Shown: positions 27,419 through 36,417 of the stretch, one piece after another
How positions within the stretch are numbered: position 1 is the first letter of the stretch
Layout: each line of letters opens with the position of its first letter
Source of the DNA: an uncultured Paracoccaceae bacterium
GTDB lineage: Bacteria > Pseudomonadota > Alphaproteobacteria > Rhodobacterales > Rhodobacteraceae
Length of the DNA: 38,806 bases
Assembly (NCBI GenBank): GCA_937883775.1
Contig: CAKZXZ010000139.1
Coordinates: 1 to 38,806, forward strand
Direction: 5' to 3'
Program-made: the position numbers and the translations under genes
Notes under the pieces: generated by a model
Seen by the model: the letters and a program-made list of their open reading frames with translations, nothing else
What the model was told of the DNA's origin: nothing
The model's database searches: none

Positions 27419-29680
27419 CTACCCTTCGACACGCGTCAGATCAGCCACACTCAGGCAGATCGTGCGGATCCGGCTGAGCAGGTTGAGCCGGTTGCGCCGG
27501 ATCGTGGCGCTGTCGGCGTTGACCTGAACGGCTTCAAAGAAGGCATCGATTGGGGCGCGCAAGGCGGCCATGGCGGTCATGGCTTTGGCGAAATCTTCGT
27601 CCTGCATCGCGGGGGTGATTTCAGCGTCGGCGTCAACCAGCGCTTTGAAGAGCGCGCGTTCTTCATCGGTCTCGGCGAATTTGACATCCGCGCCGTAGGA
27701 ATATTCGACGCCATCTTTTTCCTCGGCTTGGGAGAGGATGTTGTTGGCGCGTTTGAAGCCTTGCAGCAGGTTTTCTCCGTCGTCGGTCTTCAAGAAATCG
27801 CTGAGCGCGTTGGCGCGTTTGACGAGAAGGGTGAGGTCGTCATTGCCGGGCATGGCGAGGCACGCATCGATCACGTCGTGGCGGATGCCTTGGTCGCGGA
27901 GATAGACCTTAAGGCGGTCGTGGAAGAAGGAGAGGAGGTCGGAGGGGATTTGAGGGAACCACGTCTGATAGTTAGATAGTATTGAGCCGACTTCTTCACG
28001 TCGGATCTTAAGATCAGCTAGCTCTTTTTCTTTATCTTCTCGCGTGCCGCCTAGCACAGTCCAAACATAATTCGGGTCAGAGAGTCTCTTTTGTATTTCT
28101 TCAATTTTTGAAGAAACATCCGATAAAAGGGTTTTGCCAAGCTCAGTCACCTGCTTTGTAAGGCTCTCCGAAGAAAGAGCCGCTAGGATACTGAGTTTTA
28201 GATTGTTCTCCAAAACCAACCGAATAACCCCCAACGCAGCTCTTCGCAGCGCAAACGGATCTTTGCTTCCGGTCGGCTTCTCGTCAATCGCCCAAAAGGC
28301 GGTGAGTTTGTCGATCTTCTCGGCCAGCGCCACGGCGACAGACACCGGCGCGGTTGGCACATCATCCGACGGCCCGAGCGGCGCGTAGTGGTCTTCGGCG
28401 ACGGCGGCGATTTCAGGCGCCTCCCCTGCCCGCTCGATATAGTAGCGGCCCATGATGCCTTGGAGTTCGGGGAATTCGTAAACCATCTCGGACGCCAGAT
28501 CGGCTTTGGCGATGCGGGCGGCTTTTTCGGCTGCATCCGCGTCCGCGCCAACCACCGGCGCGATTTCGCGCGACAGGGCGGCGATACGGTCGATCTGGTC
28601 AGCGACGGTGCCGAGTTTGTTGTGGAAGGTGACTTTGCCAAGGCTGTCGAGCCACGGTTGCATACCCTCTTTGGCGATGCGCAGGTCGTTTTCCCAGAAG
28701 AAGACGGCGTCGGCCAGACGGGCGGCGAGGACCTTTTGATTACCCGCGAGGATCGTGGCTCCGTTATCTGGGGTCTCGGTGTTGGCGACGGTCACGAATT
28801 TCTCGATCCGGCCCGTCTTGGGGTTGCGGACAGAGAAAAACTTCTGGTGCTCTTTCATGGAGCTTTGCAGCACCTCGGGGGGCAGGTCGAGGAATTGTTC
28901 TCCGATCTCGCCCATCAGGACGACGGGCCATTCGACCAGACCAGCGACCTCGGCCAGAAGGCCCTTATCGTCAACAACTTCAAGACCTTGCGCGAAAGCC
29001 ATGGAGGTGGCATCGGCCCAGATGTGATCCGCGCGTTCCTGCGCGTCCAGCACGACATGAGCCTTTTTCAGCTTGGCCTCGTAGTCTTCGAACGAGGTCA
29101 CTTTGATCTCACCGGGGGCCATGAAACGGTGGCCTTCGGTGATGTCGCTGGATGTGATGTGATCGACGGTGACGGGGACGATTTCGGTGCCCTGCTCGTC
29201 ATAGGTGATGCACAGGATGCGGTGCAGCGGGCGGACCCAGCGGAGGCTGCCAGCGCCCCAGCGCATGGATTTGGGCCAGGGGAAATTGCGGATCGTGTCT
29301 TCGAGCACCTCGGCGACGATGTCAGCGGCGGGGCGACCCGGCTTGTCGATCACCGCGAAATAGGTTTGGCCCTTTTTGTCGTCGCGCAGTTCCAACTGGT
29401 CTTTGGTGAGACCGGTGGAGCGCAGGAAGCCTTCGAGCGCTTTTTCGGGGGCGTCGGCGCGGGGGCCTTTGCGTTCTTCGCGCAAATCGGGGGAGCGGGC
29501 GAGCATATCGGACAGGGTCAGCGTCAGGCGGCGGGGCGTGGAATAGGCCCGCGCGCCGGCATAGGTGATACCCGCTTCGACCAGCCCGTCGGTGACGCGT
29601 TTTTGCAGGTCGGCGGCGGCTTTGGCCTGCATGCGGGCTGGGATTTCCTCGGAGAACAGCTCGATCAGGAGATCCGGCAT
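27419..29680 (-). CDS. glyS: Glycyl-tRNA synthetase beta subunit
   Basis: Beta chain of the alpha2-beta2 glycyl-tRNA synthetase, contributing tRNA binding. The 753-residue product has LLIELFSEEIPA at the start, FPKSMRWG-like FPWPKSMRWG (133-142), SMKEHQKFF, a core HD-like region, and the DALR-type C-terminal helices. Residues about 497-580 are an extra, lysine/glutamate-rich, coiled-coil-like stretch encoded by clearly AT-richer DNA (about 27940-28210). GAAAGGACC sets the ATG at 29680, overlapping the stop of the preceding gene by one base. The set glyQ, small membrane protein and glyS appears cotranscribed. Confidence 0.96.
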   Translation of the reverse strand: MPDLLIELFSEEIPARMQAKAAADLQKRVTDGLVEAGITYAGARAYSTPRRLTLTLSDMLARSPDLREERKGPRADAPEKALEGFLRSTGLTKDQLELRDDKKGQTYFAVIDKPGRPAADIVAEVLEDTIRNFPWPKSMRWGAGSLRWVRPLHRILCITYDEQGTEIVPVTVDHITSSDITEGHRFMAPGEIKVTSFEDYEAKLKKAHVVLDAQERADHIWADATSMAFAQGLEVVDDKGLLAEVAGLVEWPVVLMGEIGEQFLDLPPEVLQSSMKEHQKFFSVRNPKTGRIEKFVTVANTETPDNGATILAGNQKVLAARLADAVFFWENDLRIAKEGMQPWLDSLGKVTFHNKLGTVADQIDRIAALSREIAPVVGADADAAEKAARIAKADLASEMVYEFPELQGIMGRYYIERAGEAPEIAAVAEDHYAPLGPSDDVPTAPVSVAVALAEKIDKLTAFWAIDEKPTGSKDPFALRRAALGVIRLVLENNLKLSILAALSSESLTKQVTELGKTLLSDVSSKIEEIQKRLSDPNYVWTVLGGTREDKEKELADLKIRREEVGSILSNYQTWFPQIPSDLLSFFHDRLKVYLRDQGIRHDVIDACLAMPGNDDLTLLVKRANALSDFLKTDDGENLLQGFKRANNILSQAEEKDGVEYSYGADVKFAETDEERALFKALVDADAEITPAMQDEDFAKAMTAMAALRAPIDAFFEAVQVNADSATIRRNRLNLLSRIRTICLSVADLTRVEG

Positions 29681-30210
29681 TATTCGGTCCTTTCGGGGGG
29701 CGGTGGGCAATCGTCGGGGAGCGGTTCGCCGTCAAAAAGTTTTTCACCACAAAGGTTTATCTGGTGCCATGCATAGCCGCGGCCATCATCGGTTAGCGCG
29801 ATGATCCGGTCGATGCCGTAGGTGATGTTTTCGGTGCCGAGGAAGGCGAGTGCTGTGCCGTCTTGCAGGGCGGCGCCCAGCGCATCGGCATCAAAGCAGT
29901 CAAACCAGCCGGGGGCTTCGAGCGGTTCGGCGCGCTGATAGGCGACGTAGGTTTCCGTGGCCATGGCCAGCGACATGGACGTGGTGAAGCAGGAGCGGTA
30001 GCGGATGGGCGAAGACGTGGCGTCGATCGCCTCGAAGTCGTCATAGAGGACGGTTTCGGGCAGGCCGGAGACGAGCGAGGTCAGCTGCACGTCATCTTCG
30101 CCAGTCACCACAACGGGTTCATAGAAGTGGTAGACTTGCAGGTAATAGAGCGCCGCACCAGCGATCAGGGCGATAATCACAAGGATGCTCCCAACGAGTT
30201 TTCCGCTCAT
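29680..30210 (-). CDS. DUF6446-like single-pass membrane protein between glyQ and glyS
   Basis: A 176-residue protein with one N-terminal helix (about 5-24) and an extracytoplasmic domain rich in acidic residues. It includes [14 protein letters not shown], a [14 protein letters not shown] segment, [18 protein letters not shown] and a C-terminal [21 protein letters not shown]. Four cysteines in the domain could form two disulfides. The start overlaps the glyQ stop by four bases and its stop overlaps the glyS start, so expression is locked to the synthetase. I believe this matches DUF6446, a family I recall from Rhodobacteraceae glyQ-glyS loci; the function is unknown. Confidence 0.8.
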   Translation of the reverse strand: MSGKLVGSILVIIALIAGAALYYLQVYHFYEPVVVTGEDDVQLTSLVSGLPETVLYDDFEAIDATSSPIRYRSCFTTSMSLAMATETYVAYQRAEPLEAPGWFDCFDADALGAALQDGTALAFLGTENITYGIDRIIALTDDGRGYAWHQINLCGEKLFDGEPLPDDCPPPPERTE

Positions 30211-31136
30211 GCGGCGTAGCCTCCGGCATCGGTCTGCACGAAGGCGTCGGCGCAGGCTTTGGCGAGCGCGCGGACGCGGCCGATATAGGCTTGGCGTTCG
30301 GTAACCGAGATGACACCACGCGCGTCGAGCAGGTTGAAGACGTGGGAGGCCTTGATGCATTGGTCATAGGCGGGTTGCGCCATGACGATGCGGCGACCCG
30401 TTTTGGGGTCATCTGCGGGCTGTTCGAGGATGCGGGCGCATTCGGCTTCGGCGTCCTTGAAGTGCTGGAGCAGCGTGTCGGTGTCGGCCACGTCGAAATT
30501 CCAGCGGGCGTATTGCGCTTCGGCCTCGCGGAAGACATCGCCATAGGTCAGCGGGATCGGCGCGTCGGGCGCGTTGAAGGGCATTTCGTTACCATCGTCA
30601 AAGCCCAGCACATACATGGCGAGGCGTTCGAGACCGTAGGTCAACTCGCCCGAGACCGGGTGGCAATCATGCCCGCCGACCTGCTGGAAATAAGTGAATT
30701 GCGAGACTTCCATGCCGTCGCACCAGACCTCCCAGCCCAGCCCCCATGCGCCAAGGGTCGGGCTTTCCCAATCGTCTTCGACAAAGCGGATGTCGTGCAT
30801 CTTCATGTCGATGCCGATGGCCTCAAGCGAGCCGAGATAGAGGTCTTGCAAGTCGGGCGGGCTGGGTTTGATGATGACCTGATACTGGTAGTAGTGCTGC
30901 CAGCGGTTGGGGCTGTCGCCGTAGCGGCCATCCGTCGGGCGGCGCGAAGGCTGCACGTAAGCGGCTGTCCAGTCTTTGGATCCCAAAGCGCGCAGGGTTG
31001 TGGCAGGGTGGAACGTCCCTGCCCCGACTTCCATGTCGTAAGGTTGCAGCATCGCGCAGCCCTTCTCGGCCCAGTAGGCCTGAAGGCGCAGGATGATCTC
31101 TTGGAACGAGCGCGGTGTGGTGGTCTGGGATGCCAT
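30207..31136 (-). CDS. glyQ: Glycyl-tRNA synthetase alpha subunit
   Basis: Catalytic chain that activates glycine and charges tRNA-Gly together with GlyS. The 309-residue protein has [60 protein letters not shown] and [12 protein letters not shown], all standard for the family. AAGGGG precedes the ATG. The promoter at 31163-31191 is well placed. The stop overlaps the next gene (ATGA). Confidence 0.98.
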   Translation of the reverse strand: MASQTTTPRSFQEIILRLQAYWAEKGCAMLQPYDMEVGAGTFHPATTLRALGSKDWTAAYVQPSRRPTDGRYGDSPNRWQHYYQYQVIIKPSPPDLQDLYLGSLEAIGIDMKMHDIRFVEDDWESPTLGAWGLGWEVWCDGMEVSQFTYFQQVGGHDCHPVSGELTYGLERLAMYVLGFDDGNEMPFNAPDAPIPLTYGDVFREAEAQYARWNFDVADTDTLLQHFKDAEAECARILEQPADDPKTGRRIVMAQPAYDQCIKASHVFNLLDARGVISVTERQAYIGRVRALAKACADAFVQTDAGGYAA

Positions 31137-31162
31137 ATCTAGCCCCTTGGAAAAGCGTGATC

Positions 31163-31191
31163 TTACTAGGCGGGCGCGGCAAGGGCGTCAA
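31163..31191 (-). promoter_or_regulatory. Putative glyQ promoter
   Basis: On the minus strand TTGACG and TAGTAA are separated by exactly 17 bases, leaving a short leader of about 20 bases before glyQ. It would drive the glyQ, DUF6446-like, glyS and PPDK-like genes. Confidence 0.55.
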
Positions 31192-31311
31192 TGAAGCCAG
31201 CCGGAAATCACAGCATAAAATACACGCGAAAATGAAAGCGCGGCTCTGGCACTTTGCGGGATTTTGCTTAGAACAGCCTTAGGCACATGCAATGAGGGGT
31301 CTACAAGCATC

Positions 31312-33096
31312 ATGCGCGGGTATTTTACGGGGTTGGTCGTGGCAGGCATTTTCGCCACTCAAGTGGTCGCGCAGGATGTGCAAGTCTGGGTTCAGATCGA
31401 AGCGCAGCCTACCTTGGCCGAAGCGCAGGAAAGGCTGCGCGACTATGCAAGCGCGCTGCCCAATGTGAACGGATTTACCCTGGAAAGCGGCTGGCATGCG
31501 GTGGCTTTGGGCCCCTATGCGCCCGACGATGCCGCCCAGCTTTTGCGCACATTGCGCCGGGACGGGCTGATCCCGCGGGACAGTTTCGTCGCGCTGGGGA
31601 ATAATTTTGCCCGCCAGATCTGGCCGATTGGCGGCGCAGCGGTGCGCCCGGTGCAACCCATCGCGCCACTGCCTGAGCCTGAAACAGACATCGTGGCGCC
31701 TGCGCCAGATCTTGCGCCAGACGCCCCCGAAGTACCGGTCGTGATTGCCGAGCCGGAGCCTGTGATCGTCCCGGACGAGAGCCCGCGTGAAGCGCGCCAA
31801 AGTGAGCAGCTGTTGTCACGCCCGGATCGCGAAGCGTTGCAGATCGCATTGAAATGGGCGGGCACCTATACGGCGGCGATTGACGGATCTTTCGGACGCG
31901 GCACGCGCAGCGCGATGGCACTTTGGCAAGAGCAAAACGGGTTTGAGCCCACAGGCGTCCTGACGACCCGGCAGCGTGCTGCATTGCTGGGGGCCTATAA
32001 CGCCGTTCTGGATGGGATGGGCCTGGCCAATATCCGCGAAGAGGCCGCCGGGATCGAAATGACGCTGCCCATGGGAGTTGTCGACTTTGCCCGCTATGAG
32101 CCGCCTTTCGTGCAATATAATGCAACTGGTGAACTTGAGGCGCAGGTGTTGCTGATCTCGCAGGCCGGAGATCAGGACACCTTGTTCGGGCTTTATGACA
32201 TCATGCAAACGCTCGAGATCGTGCCCCTGGACGGCCCCCGTGAGCGGCGCAATTCCAGCTTTGAGCTGCAAGGCGAGGACGAGGATATCGTCAGCTATAC
32301 GCAAGCCGAATTGCGCAATGGTCGTATCAAGGGGTTTACGCTGATCTGGCCTGCAGGCGATGAGGATCGGCGCACCCGGATCCTGGACGAGATGAAAGCA
32401 AGCTTTCAGCCCATCGAAGGCGTGCTGGACCCTGCTTTGGGCGATGCGGGCGCCGGTCAGGCGCCTGATCTGGTTGCGGGGCTTGAGATCCGCAAGCCAG
32501 TCTCGGTGCGATCGGGTTTCTACGTGAGCAGTGATGGCGCTGTCGTGACCTCTGGCGCTGATCTGGGTGCTTGCGCGCGCATCACGCTGGATGAGCTTTA
32601 CGAGGCCGAAGTGGCCGTCAATGACGCGCAAAGCAATGTTGCTGTGCTGACCCCCTCCGAGCCTTTGGCTCCGGCACAGGTCGCCGCCTTCCAGCAAGGT
32701 GTGCCGCGGTTGCAATCGGATGTGGCCGTTGCGGGCTATCCCTATGGTGGCGCGTTGGGTGCGCCGACGCTGACATTTGGCAAGCTGGCCGACATTCGCG
32801 GACTGAACGGCGAGGAAACGCTGGATCGCCTGGCGTTGAGCAGCTTGCCCGGTGATGCGGGCGGTCCGGTGATTGACGGGGCGGGCACCGTTCTGGGCAT
32901 GCTTTTGCCGCGCCCGACAGGTGACCGACAATTGCCCGCAGAGGTCAGCTTTTCGGCTGATGCCTCGGCGATCAAGGGGGTTCTGGAGGAGGCTGGTATC
33001 AGCTACGCGGCCAGTGATGCGATTGCCGTGAAAGCGCCCGAGGACCTGACCAAGATCGGCATGGGCATGACCGTGCTGGTGAGTTGCTGGGACTAG
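31312..33096 (+). CDS. Secreted protein: peptidoglycan-binding domain plus inactive trypsin-like domain
   Basis: A 594-residue exported protein. It has a signal peptide (1-20, ending TQVVA), a SPOR-like N-domain (about 23-106, VWVQIEAQPT and the strand HAVALGPYA), and a Pro/Glu-rich linker (112-160). A PG_binding_1 repeat follows (about 171-228, IDGSFGRGTRSAMALWQ), then a middle domain and a chymotrypsin-like domain (about 398-535). The usual GxSGGP nucleophile is GDAGGP (Ala516), the TxxH segment is SGADLGAC without His, and the DxALL aspartate is Asn442. All three triad residues are therefore missing. It may bind peptidoglycan or act as a scaffold in the periplasm. Confidence 0.82.
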   Translation: MRGYFTGLVVAGIFATQVVAQDVQVWVQIEAQPTLAEAQERLRDYASALPNVNGFTLESGWHAVALGPYAPDDAAQLLRTLRRDGLIPRDSFVALGNNFARQIWPIGGAAVRPVQPIAPLPEPETDIVAPAPDLAPDAPEVPVVIAEPEPVIVPDESPREARQSEQLLSRPDREALQIALKWAGTYTAAIDGSFGRGTRSAMALWQEQNGFEPTGVLTTRQRAALLGAYNAVLDGMGLANIREEAAGIEMTLPMGVVDFARYEPPFVQYNATGELEAQVLLISQAGDQDTLFGLYDIMQTLEIVPLDGPRERRNSSFELQGEDEDIVSYTQAELRNGRIKGFTLIWPAGDEDRRTRILDEMKASFQPIEGVLDPALGDAGAGQAPDLVAGLEIRKPVSVRSGFYVSSDGAVVTSGADLGACARITLDELYEAEVAVNDAQSNVAVLTPSEPLAPAQVAAFQQGVPRLQSDVAVAGYPYGGALGAPTLTFGKLADIRGLNGEETLDRLALSSLPGDAGGPVIDGAGTVLGMLLPRPTGDRQLPAEVSFSADASAIKGVLEEAGISYAASDAIAVKAPEDLTKIGMGMTVLVSCWD

Positions 33097-33099
33097 GCG

Positions 33100-34545
33100 T
33101 CAGCCGCGCCAGAACGCGACGGTGAGGATGGCAAACACGGCCATCAATTCAAGCCGACCGATAAGCATCGCGATGGACAAAATCCATTTCGCAGCATCAT
33201 TCAGCGGAGCGTAATTGCCCGAGGGCCCGATGATATCACCCAGACCGGGGCCAATGTTGGCCAGTGCGGCTGCCGCTCCGGAAACCGATGTGATGAAATC
33301 AAGCCCGGTCAGGCCCAGCGCCACAGCGGTCACGCCAAGCGTCACGATGAAAAGCATGAAGAACGACATTACCGAGCTCAACACGTCCTCGGAGACGCTG
33401 CGGCCCTGATAGCGCGGTTCAAACAGGCCGTGGGGCGAGTGGATCTTGCGCACCTGTGCCCGGATCGACGCAAAAAGCAGCTGGTAGCGGAACACCTTGA
33501 TCGAGCAAGAAGTCGAGCCCGCGCAGCCGCCGATCAGGCCCATAAGAAAGAAAACCATCACCGGGAAGCTGCCCCATTGCATGTAATCCGCGCTGGCGTA
33601 GCCAGTGCCGGTCAGGATCGAAACGGTGTTGAACAGCGCCTTGCGAAAGGCGATCTCGGAGCCGCCGACGGTGATGAAAAGCCATATCGTCAATGCGCCT
33701 GCAAGCAGGGTAATCAGCACAAGAAATGTCTTGATCTGGCTATCTTTCCAAAGCGCCTCGGGAGCGCCGGAGATCAGCTGTACGTAACGCACAAAGGGCA
33801 AGGCGGCTGCGATCATAAAGAGGGCGGCCACGTATTCGGCTGCGGGCGGCATCGCGCCAAAGGATGCATCCGAGGTGGAAAACCCGCCGGTCGACACGGT
33901 TGTCATCGCATGGACGATAGCATCGAGCGCGCCAACGCCTGTGGTCATGTAGGCGATGCCGCACATCAGGGTAATCCCGATATAGATCACCGAGATGCGT
34001 GATGAAATCTCGGTCGCGCGGGGCAAGATTTTGCCAAAGGTATCAAAGCCTTCGGATCGGAAAATCTGCATACCACCGACACGCAGTTCGGGCAGAAACA
34101 CCATCGCAACAACGATAATGCCGATGCCACCCAGCCATTGAAGGATGCCGCGCCAGAGCAGCAGCCCGTCGGGTAGCTCATCCAGACCGGCAAAGACCGT
34201 TGCCCCTGTGGTGGTCAGGCCTGACATTGCTTCGAAAAATGCGTCGATAAAGCGGGCTTCGGTCGCGCCAAAGATAAACGGCAGCGCACCGAAAAGCGGC
34301 AATGTCAGCCAGACGCCGGTCGTCAGCAAAAAGGTTTGCTGGATCGTCAGCCCTTGTTTGACGCCGTTCTGGCAGGCTAGCGCCACCAAGCCCCCGGTAA
34401 AGGTGGTGATGATCGCGCTTTCGAGGAAGGCGGGCCAATGCCCGTTTCCGGCCATCAGATCAGCCGCAAGCGGCGCCAGCATCGTCACGCCGAGGCAAGC
34501 CACAAGGAGGCCGATCACGTATCCGACGGGACGCAGGTCAAACAT
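33100..34545 (-). CDS. trkH: TrkH-family potassium uptake membrane protein
   Basis: Ion-conducting subunit for K+ uptake in the inner membrane, normally paired with the NAD-binding TrkA, which is not in the window. The 481-residue protein has the four pore-loop filters: TTTGATVF, TVSTGGFS, TGTGYAS and ANIGPGLG. It also has the CAGSTSCSIKVFR segment. The start is uncertain. The ATG at 34545 (MFDLRPVGYVIG) matches the family N-terminus; a TTG at 34581 would extend it by 12 residues. Neither has a Shine-Dalgarno. It ends three bases from the convergent pseudo-protease gene. Confidence 0.93.
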   Translation of the reverse strand: MFDLRPVGYVIGLLVACLGVTMLAPLAADLMAGNGHWPAFLESAIITTFTGGLVALACQNGVKQGLTIQQTFLLTTGVWLTLPLFGALPFIFGATEARFIDAFFEAMSGLTTTGATVFAGLDELPDGLLLWRGILQWLGGIGIIVVAMVFLPELRVGGMQIFRSEGFDTFGKILPRATEISSRISVIYIGITLMCGIAYMTTGVGALDAIVHAMTTVSTGGFSTSDASFGAMPPAAEYVAALFMIAAALPFVRYVQLISGAPEALWKDSQIKTFLVLITLLAGALTIWLFITVGGSEIAFRKALFNTVSILTGTGYASADYMQWGSFPVMVFFLMGLIGGCAGSTSCSIKVFRYQLLFASIRAQVRKIHSPHGLFEPRYQGRSVSEDVLSSVMSFFMLFIVTLGVTAVALGLTGLDFITSVSGAAAALANIGPGLGDIIGPSGNYAPLNDAAKWILSIAMLIGRLELMAVFAILTVAFWRG

Positions 34546-34630
34546 GGAGGCAGGGTTGGCGTGGGCTGCAAGCGGTGTCAAGCGGTCGCGCAGGCTTTGC
34601 CGCCATGGCGTGATGCGCCGAAAGAAGCTG

Positions 34631-34655
34631 TTTGGGGAGCGTGATGCCCCCCAAA
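34631..34655 (-). terminator. Hairpin between folE2 and trkH
   Basis: TTTGGGG pairs with CCCCAAA around an 11-base loop, 88 bases after the folE2 stop on the minus strand. The trailing sequence is only mildly T-rich, so it is a weak candidate terminator of folE2. Confidence 0.35.
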
Positions 34656-34742
34656 GCGCTTAGGTTCGCAATCGAACTAAGGATAGTTGTTACAGGCGCA
34701 AGGCCCCATCACCCATGGGCCATAGAGGGCCCTGCGTCATGC

Positions 34743-35846
34743 TTAGCCAACGTGGAACAACGTGTTGAACAGCTTTGGATCAAGGCTGTCAGCGGCAAAG
34801 GTCTCGCCTTCGGTCAGCACCGACACGGCATCATGGCTATGCAGGCTTTCCTGATGGCTGGCCACGACGCGAAAGTCTTTGATCCGGGTGTCATTTTGCA
34901 GCTGTTCACAGAACGACCGCGCCGCGTCTTCGACAAAGATCGGGTTTGCCGCATTGAGTTCGGCAAATGCCTGTTCATCTTCGCGTTTCACCATCACTTG
35001 CGTTTCGGTCGGCACCGCTGCGCGGCACAGATCGATCAAATCCTCGAACCAAAGCGTGTCTGCTGTCGGGTCCAATTCGACAGACACCCGCGCGACAGAG
35101 CGCTGCGAATGCGGGGTGGCCAGTTGGCCGCGGAACTGGCGGGCATGTTCGCTAAGTTCCAACGAGCACGGGCATGTGCTGGAATAGACATAGTCGAGAT
35201 GCACGATCTTCTTGCGCACGCCGTTCTGTTCGACCAGCTCCAGCGCGATGTCGTAATACTGATAGCCCGACAGGCCCGAGCGTAGGCTTTCGATTTTGAC
35301 GGGGAAGGACAGGCGCATCTGGATGCGGGCGTCGAAGCTGTCCAGATCGGTCTTGTAGTCGTCGAGCGCGGCCTCGATCACTTCGAACGAAAACGTCTCC
35401 TCAGCGCGGCGATAGAAAGTGCGCATGATGCGCGACATGTTGATGCCCTTCTTCTCCGCCTCAAGCGAGACCGTGCCGGTGACAGAGGTTTCCAGCGTCA
35501 GCGGGCCGTTGTCGCGGGTCTTGAACGAGATCGGCAGGCGGAAGTTTGAAATCCCGACATGCTGGATCTGCTGCTTGGCCCCGCGGATCAGAGATGTCGG
35601 GCCGTTTTGCAGATCAGGCATGGAGGCTTTGTAGGCCGCATCAACCTCGAAATCCTCAGGATAGGCGCGGGCGAGAGCGGGATAGTTTGCAACCTCCTGC
35701 CCCGGGATCAGACGCGAGATCAATGGATCAAGCGTCGCGACCTCGGTTGGAGTGACGTCATTGGCCCAGCGGCGCAACAGCGCAAGTGCGGCCTCGGCCT
35801 CTTCGCGGCTTGGGTGACGATCAAGATCAGTGGCATGGATATTCAT
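34743..35846 (-). CDS. folE2: GTP cyclohydrolase FolE2 (type IB)
   Basis: Opens the GTP ring to give dihydroneopterin triphosphate, the entry to folate (and queuosine) synthesis, without the strict zinc need of FolE. The 366-residue protein shows the FolE2 hallmarks: VGISNFRLPI, SLEAEKKGINMSR, YSSTCPCSLELSEHARQ with Cys225 and Cys227, PHSQRS, and the ending ARSFCEQL and SHQESLHSHDA. GGGGGGAAAT ahead of the ATG at 35846 fixes the start. I looked for a Zur-type box, since many folE2 genes are zinc-regulated, and found none convincing. Together with folB and folP in this window it covers much of the pterin branch. Confidence 0.96.
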   Translation of the reverse strand: MNIHATDLDRHPSREEAEAALALLRRWANDVTPTEVATLDPLISRLIPGQEVANYPALARAYPEDFEVDAAYKASMPDLQNGPTSLIRGAKQQIQHVGISNFRLPISFKTRDNGPLTLETSVTGTVSLEAEKKGINMSRIMRTFYRRAEETFSFEVIEAALDDYKTDLDSFDARIQMRLSFPVKIESLRSGLSGYQYYDIALELVEQNGVRKKIVHLDYVYSSTCPCSLELSEHARQFRGQLATPHSQRSVARVSVELDPTADTLWFEDLIDLCRAAVPTETQVMVKREDEQAFAELNAANPIFVEDAARSFCEQLQNDTRIKDFRVVASHQESLHSHDAVSVLTEGETFAADSLDPKLFNTLFHVG

Positions 35847-35952
35847 GGCAATTTCCCCCCTTTGGGTGCGGGCCAGCCCCAAAGATATAGGGAACCAACA
35901 CGGTGTGTTTCAACCAGTACGCATCTTATTACGGGTGCACGGGGAGATCGGA

Positions 35953-36414
35953 TCAAAGATCGCAGCGCATTTTGTAATTGGGGATCAAGACGCCGTGCCG
36001 TTCAACCTGCTGCGGGGTGACAACCTGCCAGCCGAACTTTTCAAAGAAGGGTTTGGCGAGGTGGCTCGCCTCGGTTGTGAGCGATTTCAGACGCTTAACA
36101 GTCGCCTCGTTGAGGAGCGCCGGATAAAGCGCGGCGGCGGTGCCGCGGCCCATTTCTTCGGGCGCAACGTAGGCGAGGCCCACATGGCCGTCCGGCTCAA
36201 GCGTCATGAAACCCGCGATGACCCCGTCGCGTTCGGCCACGAAACAGGCGTCGTTTGAGAGGCGTTTGTGCCAGTATTCGGTGTCTGGCACCTGCTTGGC
36301 CCAGGCGTCGCGTTGCTCTGCTGTGTAGGCGGCGGACGCCCCTTCATGCACCGCGCGGTAGAAGAGCACGGCGCAGGCGGACGCATCGCCCGGCTTGTAT
36401 CTGCGGATCCACAT
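35953..36414 (-). CDS. GNAT-family N-acetyltransferase
   Basis: A 153-residue GNAT protein. N-terminal IRRYKPGDASACAVLFYRAVH is the family opening; AGFMTLEPDGHVGLAYVAPEEMGRGTAAALY includes the acetyl-CoA pyrophosphate loop (EEMGRGTA). A C-terminal ASHLAKPFFEKFGWQVV follows. The substrate is unknown. It begins three bases after the metZ stop, with the GGAGG ribosome site inside the end of metZ, so it is translated from the metZ message and comes under the same SAM-II riboswitch. Confidence 0.92.
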   Translation of the reverse strand: MWIRRYKPGDASACAVLFYRAVHEGASAAYTAEQRDAWAKQVPDTEYWHKRLSNDACFVAERDGVIAGFMTLEPDGHVGLAYVAPEEMGRGTAAALYPALLNEATVKRLKSLTTEASHLAKPFFEKFGWQVVTPQQVERHGVLIPNYKMRCDL

Positions 36415-36417
36415 GGC

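Noticed and set aside
28388-29776. 462-codon open frame antisense to glyS
   Set aside because: Same reasoning: low-complexity Gly/Asp/Val-rich translation opposite a certain gene.
35847-35952. Zur-type zinc operator upstream of folE2
   Set aside because: Looked for an AT-rich palindrome of the alphaproteobacterial Zur type; only weak, imperfect matches are present.
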